From the NCBI GenBank assembly GCA_934248075.1, contig CAKQKH010000002.1, positions 62,001 to 126,000 of the forward strand: a stretch of DNA of 64,000 bases, written 5' to 3'. The stretch is from an uncultured Alphaproteobacteria bacterium. Its GTDB lineage: Bacteria; Pseudomonadota; Alphaproteobacteria; RF32; CAG-239. The notes below the pieces were generated by a model. That model did not search any database. It was not told the origin of the DNA and saw only the letters and a list, made by a program, of their open reading frames with translations. The position numbers were made by a program, and so were the translations under genes. Below, piece by piece: positions 1-8,561 of the stretch; the first letter of the stretch is position 1; every line of letters begins with the position of its first letter.

Positions 1-101
1 TCTTTGTCTGAGCGCATATCAGGCTTAAAGTCACCGCTATTTTCCCAATCTGCATATATTTTTTCTTCAAAATCTTTAGGGTTATAATTTTTTTCCAACA
101 T
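1..101 (-). CDS. valS: valyl-tRNA synthetase, N-terminal fragment (partial)
   Basis: Only the first 33 codons are in the window; the gene continues beyond position 1. The start codon is the ATG at 99-101. The N-terminus begins MLEKNYNPKDFEEKIYADWE and continues into a GDFKPDM segment, which matches the conserved opening of bacterial ValS (a Y-x-P-x-x-x-E block followed by W-x-x-x-G-x-F). ValS charges tRNA-Val with valine in the cytoplasm. Its position directly after a popZ-like gene and a tolC-like gene on the same strand is a conserved alphaproteobacterial order and supports the call. The fragment is too short to show catalytic motifs. Confidence 0.8.
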   Translation of the reverse strand, partial: MLEKNYNPKDFEEKIYADWENSGDFKPDMRSDK

Positions 102-139
102 TTTCGGTTTCCACAATTTTATTAAGTCAGATAAGTATG

Positions 140-175
140 CAAAATGCCCTCAGGGAACATCCTCGGGGGCATAAA
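140..175 (-). terminator. possible hairpin between popZ and valS
   Basis: An imperfect inverted repeat (ATGCCC on one arm, GGGCAT on the other, with partial pairing inside) lies between popZ and valS. Read on the minus strand it is followed by TTTTGC, so it could be a weak terminator or attenuator. The arms are mismatched, so this is tentative. Confidence 0.35.
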
Positions 176-200
176 AAAGTTTTAGGTCGGCTCAGTGAAT

Positions 201-1208
201 TTACTGTTTGTCCCCAACCTTTGCCATCACTCGTTCAATTTCTTGTTTAACAATTTTCTCAACGATTGTCGGCAAGTTATTATCAAGCCATTGTTTGGTT
301 TGACTGTGAATTTCTTCCTGCGCTAACGCGTTATAGTCAACACCCTCTTGCCAATGAGCGGCGACCTCATTGCCAATAATTTGACGAATAACCGAGACAA
401 CCACATCTTCTATCGTTTTGGCGCCGTCACCGATAATTTTGACAGTTTCAACCTCCGGCGCAGCATTGTTTTCCGGTTTTGCCGGAGTTGTTGGCTCGTC
501 ATGAGAAAACATTTTGGCAAAATTATTGATGATATTGGCCGAAACATCTATGGCGCTGTCGGCTTCAGCCTCTATAACCGGCTTAGGTTCAGGTTCAGGC
601 TCAGGCTCAGGCTCTGGTTCAGGTTCAGGTTCAGGTTCAGGTTCAGGTTCAGGTTCAGGCTCTGGCTCTGGCTCTGGTTCAGGCTCTGGTTCTGGTTCAG
701 GCTCTGGTTCTGGTTCTGGTTCAGGCTCTGGCTCTGGCTCAGGCTCAGGCTCAGGCTCAACAACAGGCTCAACCTGCGGCTCAGAAATTTCTTCGGCAAT
801 TTCCTCAGCCTCAGTAACCGGAACACTCTCTTCGGTTGGCTGTTCTGCCGGTTCCTCATAAAAAGGATCTGACTCAAAGTCCTCCCAGCCGACGTTAACT
901 CCCCTCAGCTCAGTTTCTTCAACAGGCTCGGCCTCAGCTTCAGCTGTCGGAGCTGTTATGGCCGGCTCAGCCGAAAGCTTCGGCATATTGATATCATCAA
1001 GCTCAGCCGCAAGATCTATCGTATCCTTTTCGGCAGCATCTTCTCCCAAACGCATATCAGGAGAAAGCTCGAGAATATCAGTATCATCTTCAACGGCAGC
1101 ATCAGGCAAAGCCGCATTTTGTTGGGCGCTCTGATCCTCCTCCAAAATATTTTTGATTGAAGAAAGGATGTCTTCCATAGACATATCTTGATTGTTATCG
1201 TCAACCAT
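201..1208 (-). CDS. popZ: PopZ-like polar organising protein (DUF2497) with extended Pro-Glu repeat
   Basis: PopZ self-assembles at the cell pole in alphaproteobacteria and anchors the ParB-centromere complex and signalling proteins. This 335-residue protein has the expected three-part layout. A short N-terminal helix (about residues 9-26, SMEDILSSIKNILEED) matches the PopZ partner-binding motif. A long acidic, proline-rich linker follows. The conserved C-terminal oligomerisation helices (about residues 265-330) contain WLDNNLPTIVEKIVKQEIERV. The linker is dominated by an almost uninterrupted Pro-Glu dipeptide repeat at about residues 149-207. It is far more regular than the acidic linker known from Caulobacter PopZ and makes the protein about twice as long. 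It lies between tolC and valS, the usual locus for this family. The start is the ATG at 1206-1208. Confidence 0.87.
   Translation of the reverse strand: MVDDNNQDMSMEDILSSIKNILEEDQSAQQNAALPDAAVEDDTDILELSPDMRLGEDAAEKDTIDLAAELDDINMPKLSAEPAITAPTAEAEAEPVEETELRGVNVGWEDFESDPFYEEPAEQPTEESVPVTEAEEIAEEISEPQVEPVVEPEPEPEPEPEPEPEPEPEPEPEPEPEPEPEPEPEPEPEPEPEPEPEPEPEPEPEPEPKPVIEAEADSAIDVSANIINNFAKMFSHDEPTTPAKPENNAAPEVETVKIIGDGAKTIEDVVVSVIRQIIGNEVAAHWQEGVDYNALAQEEIHSQTKQWLDNNLPTIVEKIVKQEIERVMAKVGDKQ
588..765 (-). repeat. 6-bp coding tandem repeat, (Pro-Glu)n in popZ
   Basis: Tandem hexamers of the type GGTTCA/GGCTCA/GGCTCT (plus-strand reading) encode alternating Glu and Pro for roughly 58 residues. Synonymous variation between units shows the array is not a very recent pure expansion, but it remains a candidate site of length change by slippage. 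The same DNA read in other frames gives long Gly-Ser and Arg-Phe pseudo-ORFs, which are artefacts. Confidence 0.95.
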
Positions 1209-1288
1209 ATTTTACATTCCAGATTATTAACTTGAGCTTATTCTACACAAAAATACCGCATTATCAAGCTACTTTTGCATAGATATCA

Positions 1289-2662
1289 TCAATTTAATGA
1301 CAGCCACTTATCTTTGGTATCCTTATAATATTTTTTGGCATCATAAATCTTAACATTAAGTCCCAAGTCCTTGGCGGTCAGCTTGCCCATGGAAACCAGC
1401 ACGTTCATAGCCGAAACGTAGTAGTTGCGGCGGGCTGTAACCTCATTAACATTAGAGTTCAACAACTCTTGATAAGCATCTAAAACATCCAAAATGGTGC
1501 GGTTTCCAAGCGCCTCTTCTTTTTGCACGCCGTCAAGAGCGATCTCATTGGCCTTAACTTGCTCTTTAATAGCCGAGATTTTGGTTTCGTTAGCTTTCAT
1601 AATCTCCCAAGCACTGGAAAAAGTGGCCTTAACCTGACGCTCGGTTTCCAGCATGGTCTCCTGAGCCTGCCATTTTTGATGTTTGCTCTGGCGGATTTTG
1701 GCGCGGTTCTCACCGGCATTATACAACGGTATGCTCAGATTCAGCCCCCACTCGACACTGTCGGTGGTTGTGTCTCCGCTCAGGGCGTTGTCATTCTCGG
1801 ATTTCACCTTGGAAGCGGCGGCATCAAAACTCAACTGCGGCAACAGAGATCCGGTGTTGGCATAAACCTCATACCCCTTGGCATTGAACAAGTGGCGCGC
1901 TTGTTTAATTGAGTAATTGCTTTTGAGCGCAATATTCATCGCCTCATCGTAATTTTTGGGCAACAAGCCGCTGATAACGGTCGGCTCCTCGAGAGATTCA
2001 GGGGTTGAGCCAATAATTTTGGCATAAGAGGCTTTGGAAACCTCCAGCGTACCCTCGGCGGCAATACGGTCGGACATCGCCTGAGAATAGCGCGCTTTGG
2101 CTTGAGAAACATCTGTGCGGGTAACCTCGCCGACATTAAACCGTTGCTGAGTTTCATCAAGACGTTTTTTCAGCAATTTTTCGTTGTTCTTTTGCAACTC
2201 GACAATAGCCTCATCGCGCAAGACATCCAGATAAGCTGTTGAAGCATCAAGCAAAACGCTCTGCTCTACATTGTAGAGATTATTTTGTTCGGCTCGCACA
2301 ACCTGATCAGCCGATTTGACGGAATTTACGGTTGAAAAGCCGCTAAACAAAGGTTGCGACACTTTGGCCGCCATGCTCTTGGTGGTGGTATCACCCCCGC
2401 CGACACGGCCATAGGAGCTATCAGAATCAACATTGTTGTGAGCATCGCGGTAAGCTCCGGTCAGGGCCAGAGTCGGACGATAACCTGATTTTGCGATTGC
2501 GACATTTTCATCAACGGCGCGCAAATATGCCCGCTCCGCCTGCAAGGTCGGATTGGTGTTATAGGTTTCACTCAGCGCATCAAAAATATTTCCAGCCGAT
2601 GCGGGCGCAGCTAAAGCAAGCGATGTTGCGGCCAACAATCCGGCGACAAATTTAGATTTCAT
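1289..2662 (-). CDS. tolC: TolC-family outer-membrane efflux protein
   Basis: Outer-membrane channel of type I secretion and multidrug efflux, expected to form a trimeric beta-barrel with a periplasmic helical tunnel. The protein begins with a cleavable signal peptide (MKSKFVAGLLAATSLALAAP, then ASAG). It then shows the duplicated long-helix architecture, with NPTLQAERAYLRA near the start and NYSIKQARHLFNAK about 230 residues later, plus barrel segments such as LSFDAAASKVKSEND. I place the start at the ATG at 2660-2662 because AGAGG lies at the right distance upstream; an ATG eight codons further up has no good ribosome binding site. Length, 457 residues, is normal. Transcribed ahead of popZ and valS; no fusion-protein or pump genes are adjacent, so substrates cannot be inferred. 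Confidence 0.92.
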   Translation of the reverse strand: MKSKFVAGLLAATSLALAAPASAGNIFDALSETYNTNPTLQAERAYLRAVDENVAIAKSGYRPTLALTGAYRDAHNNVDSDSSYGRVGGGDTTTKSMAAKVSQPLFSGFSTVNSVKSADQVVRAEQNNLYNVEQSVLLDASTAYLDVLRDEAIVELQKNNEKLLKKRLDETQQRFNVGEVTRTDVSQAKARYSQAMSDRIAAEGTLEVSKASYAKIIGSTPESLEEPTVISGLLPKNYDEAMNIALKSNYSIKQARHLFNAKGYEVYANTGSLLPQLSFDAAASKVKSENDNALSGDTTTDSVEWGLNLSIPLYNAGENRAKIRQSKHQKWQAQETMLETERQVKATFSSAWEIMKANETKISAIKEQVKANEIALDGVQKEEALGNRTILDVLDAYQELLNSNVNEVTARRNYYVSAMNVLVSMGKLTAKDLGLNVKIYDAKKYYKDTKDKWLSLN

Positions 2663-2847
2663 TCTTATACCTCTGTAATTGTTCATAATTGTCGGTGATT
2701 ATATTATACAGGAGTTAATTTACAATAAATTTTTTTTACAAATTCAGATTATATCCGCGCAAAAAAGGTTATATATTAACCATATTTCAAACAATTTTGC
2801 GTAGGCTTGGGATAATTCGGTATTTTTCCCTACAGGAGTTAAACAAA

Positions 2848-5307
2848 GTGAAAAAGAATTCTACGATTATTAATGAAATTGACCGTGCCAGACTTAAACT
2901 TTCGATTGAACACTACATTAAATATTTTATCGGCAAGCGCACCTGCGAGCTTACCAAGGACGAAGCTTTGCAGGCGATTTCTTTGGCTGTGCGCGAGTTT
3001 GCCATGGACAAAATGTATGAGACAATTGCCCGTTATAATCAGTGCAACTCCAAAAGGGTTTATTACCTTTCTATTGAATATCTGATTGGACGTTCGTTGG
3101 AAAACAACCTGCATAATCTGGGGTTGTTTGATATTATGAAAAACGTTAAGATTGAAGGTTTTCCAAACTTCTCGCTGGAAGAGATTTTTGACGCCGAATA
3201 TGATCCGGCGCTGGGAAACGGCGGTTTGGGGCGCTTGGCCGCCTGCTATTTGGACTCAATGGCATCATTGGGGTTGGCCGGCTTTGGCTATGGCATAGAC
3301 TACCAGTTCGGATTGTTTAAACAAAGATTTGAAAACGGATATCAGATTGAGCAGGCAGACAGTTGGCTGGCTGAAAACTCTCCATGGCAGTTTGCCCGCC
3401 ATGACCGCATTGTTAAAATTCCGATTTACGGTGATGTCGAGGTTTTGGACAACCCCAATGGCCAAAAGAGCTTCGTCTGGATGAACACCAAAACCTTGTA
3501 TGGCGTGCCGTTTGATTTTCCGATTGTCGGATATGCCGGCAAGTCGGTTAACTATCTGCGCCTGTTCTCGGCCAAGACCGATGACGAGCTGGATATCAAC
3601 ATCTTTAACGAGGGCGGCTATATTGAGGCCATGAAAGAAAAGATTGAGACCGAGACAATCTCTAAGGTTTTGTATCCGTCTGATGCTGTCGAATCGGGCA
3701 AAGAACTGCGCCTGAAACAGCAATATTTCTTTGCTTCTTGCGCAATTCAAGATATTTTGCGCCGATTCTTGGAAAAGAGCGAAGACTTTAGCCAACTGCC
3801 GGATAAAGTGGTGATTCAACTCAATGACACTCATCCGGCGATTGCCATTGCCGAAATGATGCGTTTGCTGGTTGATGTCTATGGTCAGGAGTGGGATGAC
3901 GCTTGGGACGTTACCTCCAGAGTGTTTGCCTACACCAACCACACTTTGCTGCCGGAAGCGCTGGAAACCTGGCCGGCACGCATTATCGGCCGCATGTTGC
4001 CCAGACATTTGCAGATTATTTATGAAATCAACCGCCGTTTTATGGACTTTGCCCGCTCCAAATTTGGCGACGACCAAGAAAAGCTGGCCAAAGTGTCCAT
4101 TGTTTCCGGCGACGGCAACAATCAGATTATCCGTATGGCCAATCTCTCGATTGTTGGCTCTTTTTCGGTCAACGGGGTGGCGGCGATTCACTCTGAACTT
4201 ATCAAGACCAAGCTGGTTCCTGAATTTTATGAGCTGTGGCCGGAAAAATTCATCAATGTTACCAACGGTATCACTCCGCGCCGCTGGCTGTTGCATGCCA
4301 ACACCGCTTTGGCAGACCTTATCTCAACCAAAATCGGCGACGGCTGGGTTACCAAACTGACGGAACTCAAAAAGCTTGAAAACCTGATTGATGATAAGAA
4401 ATTTGTCAAAGAATTTGCCGAGGTTAAGTTATCCAACAAAAAGACTCTGGCTCAGCGGATTTTCCACGCGGCCGGAATCATGGTCAACCCCGAGAGTATG
4501 TTTATTGTTCACGCCAAGCGCATTCATGAATACAAACGCCAACTGATGACCATTTTGCAGGTTATTGGCGACTATTTGGCAATCATCAAAGACAATGTTA
4601 AGCCGGCAACCCCAAAAACTTATATTTTTGCGGGCAAGGCGGCGCCGTCTTATAACTTTGCCAAACTGATTATCAAACTCATTAACAACGTGGCCGAAGT
4701 GATTAACGCCGATCCGCGTGTTAATGATGTGCTGAAGGTTGTGTTTGTGCCGGATTATAAAGTGTCTTTGGCCGAGGTTCTGATTCCGGCGGCTGACGTC
4801 AGCGTTCAGTCTTCTACCGCCGGTTTTGAGGCCAGCGGCACCGGCAACATGAAATTTGCTCTCAACGGCGCTCTGACACTGGGCACGCTGGACGGCGCCA
4901 ACATTGAAATCCGCGAAGAAGTCGGTGATGAGAACTTTTATCTCTTCGGCCTGACCGAAAAAGAGGTTAACGATCGTCGCTCCACCTATAATCCGCGGGA
5001 AATTTATGAGAAAAACAATTATGTTAAACGTATTCTCAACGCGGTTAACTCCAACATGTTCTGCGAGAAAGATTATGTCCTGCTCTTTAAGCCGATTTTT
5101 GAGGAGCTGATCAACCGCGATTACTACTTTGTATTGGCTGACTTGGAGGCCTTTGACACCACCATGAAGAGAATAGAAAAAGACTTTCTCAACAAAGACG
5201 AGTGGGCGCGCAAGGCCATTCTCAACGTCGCGCGTATCGGCAAGTTCACCTCTGACCGCGCGGTTATGGAATACGCCAAAAACATCTGGCATATCAAGCC
5301 CTGCTGA
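2848..5307 (+). CDS. glgP: glycogen/starch/maltodextrin phosphorylase
   Basis: Releases glucose-1-phosphate from alpha-1,4-glucans using pyridoxal phosphate. The family signature around the PLP-binding lysine is present (EASGTGNMKFALNGALTLGT, then LDGANIEI). So are the N-terminal block NCKSR-like YYLSIEYLIGRSL and the NGGLGRLAACYLDS segment. The reading frame is open from a TTG at 2797, but AGGAG at 2834-2838 stands ahead of the GTG at 2848, giving 819 residues, close to E. coli GlgP. The gene is alone: no glycogen synthase, branching or debranching enzyme is adjacent. A strong terminator follows. Assignment to glycogen rather than maltodextrin as substrate is not possible from sequence alone. 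Confidence 0.95.
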   Translation: MKKNSTIINEIDRARLKLSIEHYIKYFIGKRTCELTKDEALQAISLAVREFAMDKMYETIARYNQCNSKRVYYLSIEYLIGRSLENNLHNLGLFDIMKNVKIEGFPNFSLEEIFDAEYDPALGNGGLGRLAACYLDSMASLGLAGFGYGIDYQFGLFKQRFENGYQIEQADSWLAENSPWQFARHDRIVKIPIYGDVEVLDNPNGQKSFVWMNTKTLYGVPFDFPIVGYAGKSVNYLRLFSAKTDDELDINIFNEGGYIEAMKEKIETETISKVLYPSDAVESGKELRLKQQYFFASCAIQDILRRFLEKSEDFSQLPDKVVIQLNDTHPAIAIAEMMRLLVDVYGQEWDDAWDVTSRVFAYTNHTLLPEALETWPARIIGRMLPRHLQIIYEINRRFMDFARSKFGDDQEKLAKVSIVSGDGNNQIIRMANLSIVGSFSVNGVAAIHSELIKTKLVPEFYELWPEKFINVTNGITPRRWLLHANTALADLISTKIGDGWVTKLTELKKLENLIDDKKFVKEFAEVKLSNKKTLAQRIFHAAGIMVNPESMFIVHAKRIHEYKRQLMTILQVIGDYLAIIKDNVKPATPKTYIFAGKAAPSYNFAKLIIKLINNVAEVINADPRVNDVLKVVFVPDYKVSLAEVLIPAADVSVQSSTAGFEASGTGNMKFALNGALTLGTLDGANIEIREEVGDENFYLFGLTEKEVNDRRSTYNPREIYEKNNYVKRILNAVNSNMFCEKDYVLLFKPIFEELINRDYYFVLADLEAFDTTMKRIEKDFLNKDEWARKAILNVARIGKFTSDRAVMEYAKNIWHIKPC

Positions 5308-5337
5308 TCGTTGGCGAAAATCTAAGACGAAAAATCA

Positions 5338-5367
5338 GCCTCCGCCCATCTAAGCGGAGGCTTTTTT
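5338..5367 (+). terminator. rho-independent terminator after glgP
   Basis: GCCTCCGC and GCGGAGGC form a perfect 8-bp stem with an 8-nt loop, followed by TTTTTT. Confidence 0.9.
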
Positions 5368-5512
5368 GCGATATTTTAAGACTTTAGCAACATTTTTTTG
5401 TTAAATATATTATTAATAAAATTATAGCGCATTTGGACAAAAATGGTTGATTTTTCTCTATTTTATGCTAAGATAAAATTAAGAAGCAACCATAATACAA
5501 AGGATTGTAACC

Positions 5513-7843
5513 ATGGCAAGATCACCATTTCACCCGTTTCATTTTGAGATTGACAAAAACACCCAAGCGGATTTAGACGAGTACACCACCGAGAGTCTAG
5601 ACACGCTGTTTAACCACGATAAAATTAAAGGATTGTTTGTGCTAAACTCAGAAAATGATCGCGTGTTTAATAAAGAAAAGTGGAATGAAACTTTGGATAC
5701 ATTTCACTCTTGGCGAGATAAATATGTTAAAAGAGAAGCAGAAATTGAAGAAGCAATAAATAAAGGTGAAACTCCTGTTGTATCCGAAGGCGATTCTGCT
5801 AATTATAAATATATGTACCCTAATGATCTTGCGTCATTTTTGTCTCATTATGATCAGGAACAGGCCGCCAATATTTTGAACAGCTATCAGGAAATTGTAA
5901 ACAAAGCGCCGGAATTAAAAGACAAATTTTCTACATTGTTTGGTATGTATGAACATATTGAAAGAAGCAAAGATTATCAGCGTGATGGCGATAAGAATCA
6001 GCTGAATTTTGCCATCAAAAAAGGCAATGACGGCAGTCATTTGGCATTATTGACCATGAAAAATTTTGGCGGTTTAGGATTGAACTTTACCATTGAAAAT
6101 GGGCGCTCAATTCTATTTGATGACAACAAACCTTTGACACAAGCTCAAGTTGCCGAATTTGCCAGATTCTTTAAGGATCAGGGTTTTCATATTTCCGACT
6201 TTAAGGGGCTGGAAGATGTCAAAGTGGTTGATGACCACGACGCCAACAAAGAAATCGGCTCTTTTGAGGAATTGTATCTGACTCAAGCAAGCGCTGATCT
6301 GGATAACATGTCTTTGGCTGAGTTGTCAAAATTAAAAGAACAGCAACCTGATAATCCAAATGTTCAGGAAGCTCTTCAACAAAAGCTGGCTCATGACGAA
6401 GCCAACGGCGGAGATGAAACTGGATCTCAGATCAACATGGGGCCTGATGAATTACAACAACAAGCACCAGGACCGTTTGCTGATTATATAAATACAGACT
6501 TTAATAGCAAAACGCCTAACTTTACCATGCGCGGCTTTAAGAATGCTGTTTATGACCGCGCCGGAATGATGCGTGTTGAAAAACGCTGCATAACCACCCG
6601 CCGCCTGGCTGACGGCAGTTTGGCTATTTGTTTCTATGGCAGTGAAAATGATTTGCGCAAAGACGGAACCATGGACAAGGAAGGCGTGGTTCGTCACACA
6701 AAAAAATGTATGTTTGTCGCTCACCCGGGAAAACCGCCAAAGGTTGGACTATATATCCCGCAAGGCGCCAAAATGGAGACCGGCTATGCCAAAGCAATAA
6801 TTGGCGCGCTCAAAAAACAAGGATACCCTTACATCAAATTTCCATCAGCAAAAGAAGTTGGCACAGATGTATTTAAAGCTTTGTTGGAAGCCTGCGGTGA
6901 CCAGCTGGCAATTCCGGTTGGAGTTAATTTGGATGCCGCTCAGCTTGAGGTGTTACTCAGCGCAGCTCAAGGCTCTGGCAAAGACCCCCAAAAGGCTGAC
7001 GATAAAGATCTGTTGCTATGGAAGATGGCATTGGTTGAGCGTCTGGACGAACAATTGGCAAGCAAAGATAACAGTGAAGTGAGGAGTTTCCGCGATAAAT
7101 TGGAAGGTGACATTCGCTTTACTTATTTTTCAAAAATGGTGCCTAGTCTTGAAAGTTATATAAATTCCGGCACTAATGGTGAGTTTGGTGAGAAATGGAA
7201 TGATCTTGAGCTTGCTGCCGCTAAAAAAGCCTTAGGTAAAGTGATTGAAGCCGTAAAAAGCGGTCAACCGGTTAAATATTCTGGACCGGATATTGACCCG
7301 GCTACCGGCAAGCCTCAGGAACACATCTTTAAGTTTGACTATCTGAATAAAGATGAGAATGCCAACAACGCACAGGTTATGCAATTCTTTGAGGCCACCA
7401 TTCGAAAAGAATATCCAGGCGTTGTTGAACATTTTACTGAACAGGTTAACAATGGCGCTGTCGACGCTTCAGATAATAGTGATCCAAATAATAGTGATCC
7501 AGATAATAGTGATCCAGATAATAGTGATCTAGAAAATAGTGAACCAGAAAATAATAATTCTAAAAATAAAATTACTACAACAACCATCAGCGCTGCCCTT
7601 AATAACATTAGAAAATATGGAGATAATGGACTTAATGATGGTACTAAAGCAGCCGCTGCATATGGTTCTGAAAAGGGTCAATTTAAAATTAAGCCTAATA
7701 GCGCTACCGGTCTTAATCCCACTATGGCTGAGGTTAAAGACGGTAAATATGACCCCAGCAAATTTAAGAATAGAAAAGTGCCGCTACGGTCGGATCCCCG
7801 CAAGCCGAATATGGGCGGCAGAAGCGGCAGCGGGCGCGAATAG
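5513..7843 (+). CDS. unrecognised 776-residue protein with Asn-Ser-Asp-Pro repeat
   Basis: I do not recognise this protein. It has a good ribosome binding site (AAGGA about 8 nt before the ATG) and an own terminator, so it is probably expressed as a single-gene unit. There is no signal peptide or membrane segment. Residues about 1-300 are acidic and helical; about 320-470 looks like a separate globular domain (TMRGFKNAVYDRAGMMRVEK ... AICFYGSENDLRKDG). About 655-680 is a low-complexity linker made of NSDPD-type pentapeptides, followed by a basic C-terminus rich in Gly, Arg and Ser. Modular build, a repeat linker and a disordered basic tail would fit a secreted effector or a scaffold, but nothing in the sequence proves either. 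Confidence 0.8.
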   Translation: MARSPFHPFHFEIDKNTQADLDEYTTESLDTLFNHDKIKGLFVLNSENDRVFNKEKWNETLDTFHSWRDKYVKREAEIEEAINKGETPVVSEGDSANYKYMYPNDLASFLSHYDQEQAANILNSYQEIVNKAPELKDKFSTLFGMYEHIERSKDYQRDGDKNQLNFAIKKGNDGSHLALLTMKNFGGLGLNFTIENGRSILFDDNKPLTQAQVAEFARFFKDQGFHISDFKGLEDVKVVDDHDANKEIGSFEELYLTQASADLDNMSLAELSKLKEQQPDNPNVQEALQQKLAHDEANGGDETGSQINMGPDELQQQAPGPFADYINTDFNSKTPNFTMRGFKNAVYDRAGMMRVEKRCITTRRLADGSLAICFYGSENDLRKDGTMDKEGVVRHTKKCMFVAHPGKPPKVGLYIPQGAKMETGYAKAIIGALKKQGYPYIKFPSAKEVGTDVFKALLEACGDQLAIPVGVNLDAAQLEVLLSAAQGSGKDPQKADDKDLLLWKMALVERLDEQLASKDNSEVRSFRDKLEGDIRFTYFSKMVPSLESYINSGTNGEFGEKWNDLELAAAKKALGKVIEAVKSGQPVKYSGPDIDPATGKPQEHIFKFDYLNKDENANNAQVMQFFEATIRKEYPGVVEHFTEQVNNGAVDASDNSDPNNSDPDNSDPDNSDLENSEPENNNSKNKITTTTISAALNNIRKYGDNGLNDGTKAAAAYGSEKGQFKIKPNSATGLNPTMAEVKDGKYDPSKFKNRKVPLRSDPRKPNMGGRSGSGRE
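7474..7545 (+). repeat. short coding tandem repeat (AATAGTGATCCAGAT)
   Basis: About four to five copies of a 15-bp unit encode Asn-Ser-Asp-Pro-Asp-type pentapeptides inside the 776-residue protein. Copies near 7480-7520 are nearly identical, which points to recent slippage expansion. Confidence 0.85.
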
Positions 7844-7858
7844 TAATCAACCCAACAG

Positions 7859-7890
7859 AAAAAGAGCGGGAGGTTTTCCCGCTCTTTTCC
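7859..7890 (+). terminator. rho-independent terminator
   Basis: AAAAGAGCGGGA and TCCCGCTCTTTT form a long stem just after the 776-residue gene; the stem itself ends in a T run. Confidence 0.88.
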
Positions 7891-8082
7891 TATCTTCCAA
7901 ACAACAAATGAAATTTAATTTCTTTTGCCGCTCTTCACTGAAGATATTTATTCACTCATACTGGTAAAAGAAATTAAATCTCTAACTACCAACATCGTGA
8001 ATACCCAAGATATAATCATTTTGTTTCCGGCTTCAAGCATCACTATACTAAAGGATAAGTTTTTTTGATTTGATGAAGAATG

Positions 8083-8412
8083 CACACTCTAACTTCTCCC
8101 CTTGATTTCAAGGGGAAGACAGAGAGGGGTTTAAAAATAGCTGTCACCGCTCCGAGGGGCGAACATTCTCGCCCGAGGTCAAGCGGTCTTCCGTGCTGAT
8201 AATACAAACTAACAGCATGGAAGATGCCTGGACTTTGCGGAAGAATACACACTCTAACTTCTCCCCTTGATTTCAAGGGAAGACAGAGAGGGGTTAAAAA
8301 TAGCTGTCACCGCTCCGAGGGGCGAGCATTCTCGCCCGAGGTCAAGCGGTCTTCCGTGCTGTCAATCGATATTATCAGTTCGGTAGATGCCTGGACTTTG
8401 CGGAAGAATGCT
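8083..8412. repeat. tandem duplication, about 165-bp unit, in non-coding DNA
   Basis: A unit starting CACACTCTAACTTCTCCCCT at 8083 recurs at 8248 with only a few changes and again contains the palindrome CCCCTTGATTTCAAGGGG, the segment CGCTCCGAGGGGCGA...TCTCGCCCGAGG, and TGCCTGGACTTTGCGGAAGA. The second copy runs on into a longer repeat tail (to about 8450). Parts recur at 28055-28169 and 61651-61803. Upstream, 7891-8082 is AT-rich and I see nothing in it. Confidence 0.85.
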
Positions 8413-8448
8413 TCCGCAAAGAGGCATGACAGAGTCTTTTTTATTGTC

Positions 8449-8532
8449 ACTCTGAGTGAACCGAAGCAATCCATATTGTTGCTTGATAAAAATGGATTGC
8501 TTCTCACGGCTGACCGCCGTTCGCGCAATGAC
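8449..8532 (+). repeat. dispersed intergenic repeat A, copy 1
   Basis: Contains CAATCCAT...AAAATGGATTG, which is an inverted repeat, then CTTCTCACGGC and CGCCGTTCGCGCAATGAC. Near-identical copies lie at 27899-27993, 30620-30708 and 62057-62143, always between genes. The palindromic build suggests a non-autonomous, REP/MITE-like element. Confidence 0.85.
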
Positions 8533-8561
8533 ATTGGAGAGAGGGGAGGAAAGAAGAATAA

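Noticed and set aside
348..872. Open frames with (Gly-Ser)n and (Arg-Phe)/(Leu-Trp) repeats opposite popZ
   Set aside because: They are other-frame readings of the popZ hexamer repeat; they have no ribosome binding sites and the popZ frame is conserved at both ends.
3265..4296. 343-residue minus-strand open frame inside glgP
   Set aside because: Long but antisense to a strongly conserved enzyme, without recognisable motifs or a ribosome binding site.
8083..8450. CRISPR-like array
   Set aside because: Only two long, directly adjacent copies with no short regular repeats, no unique spacers and no cas genes nearby.
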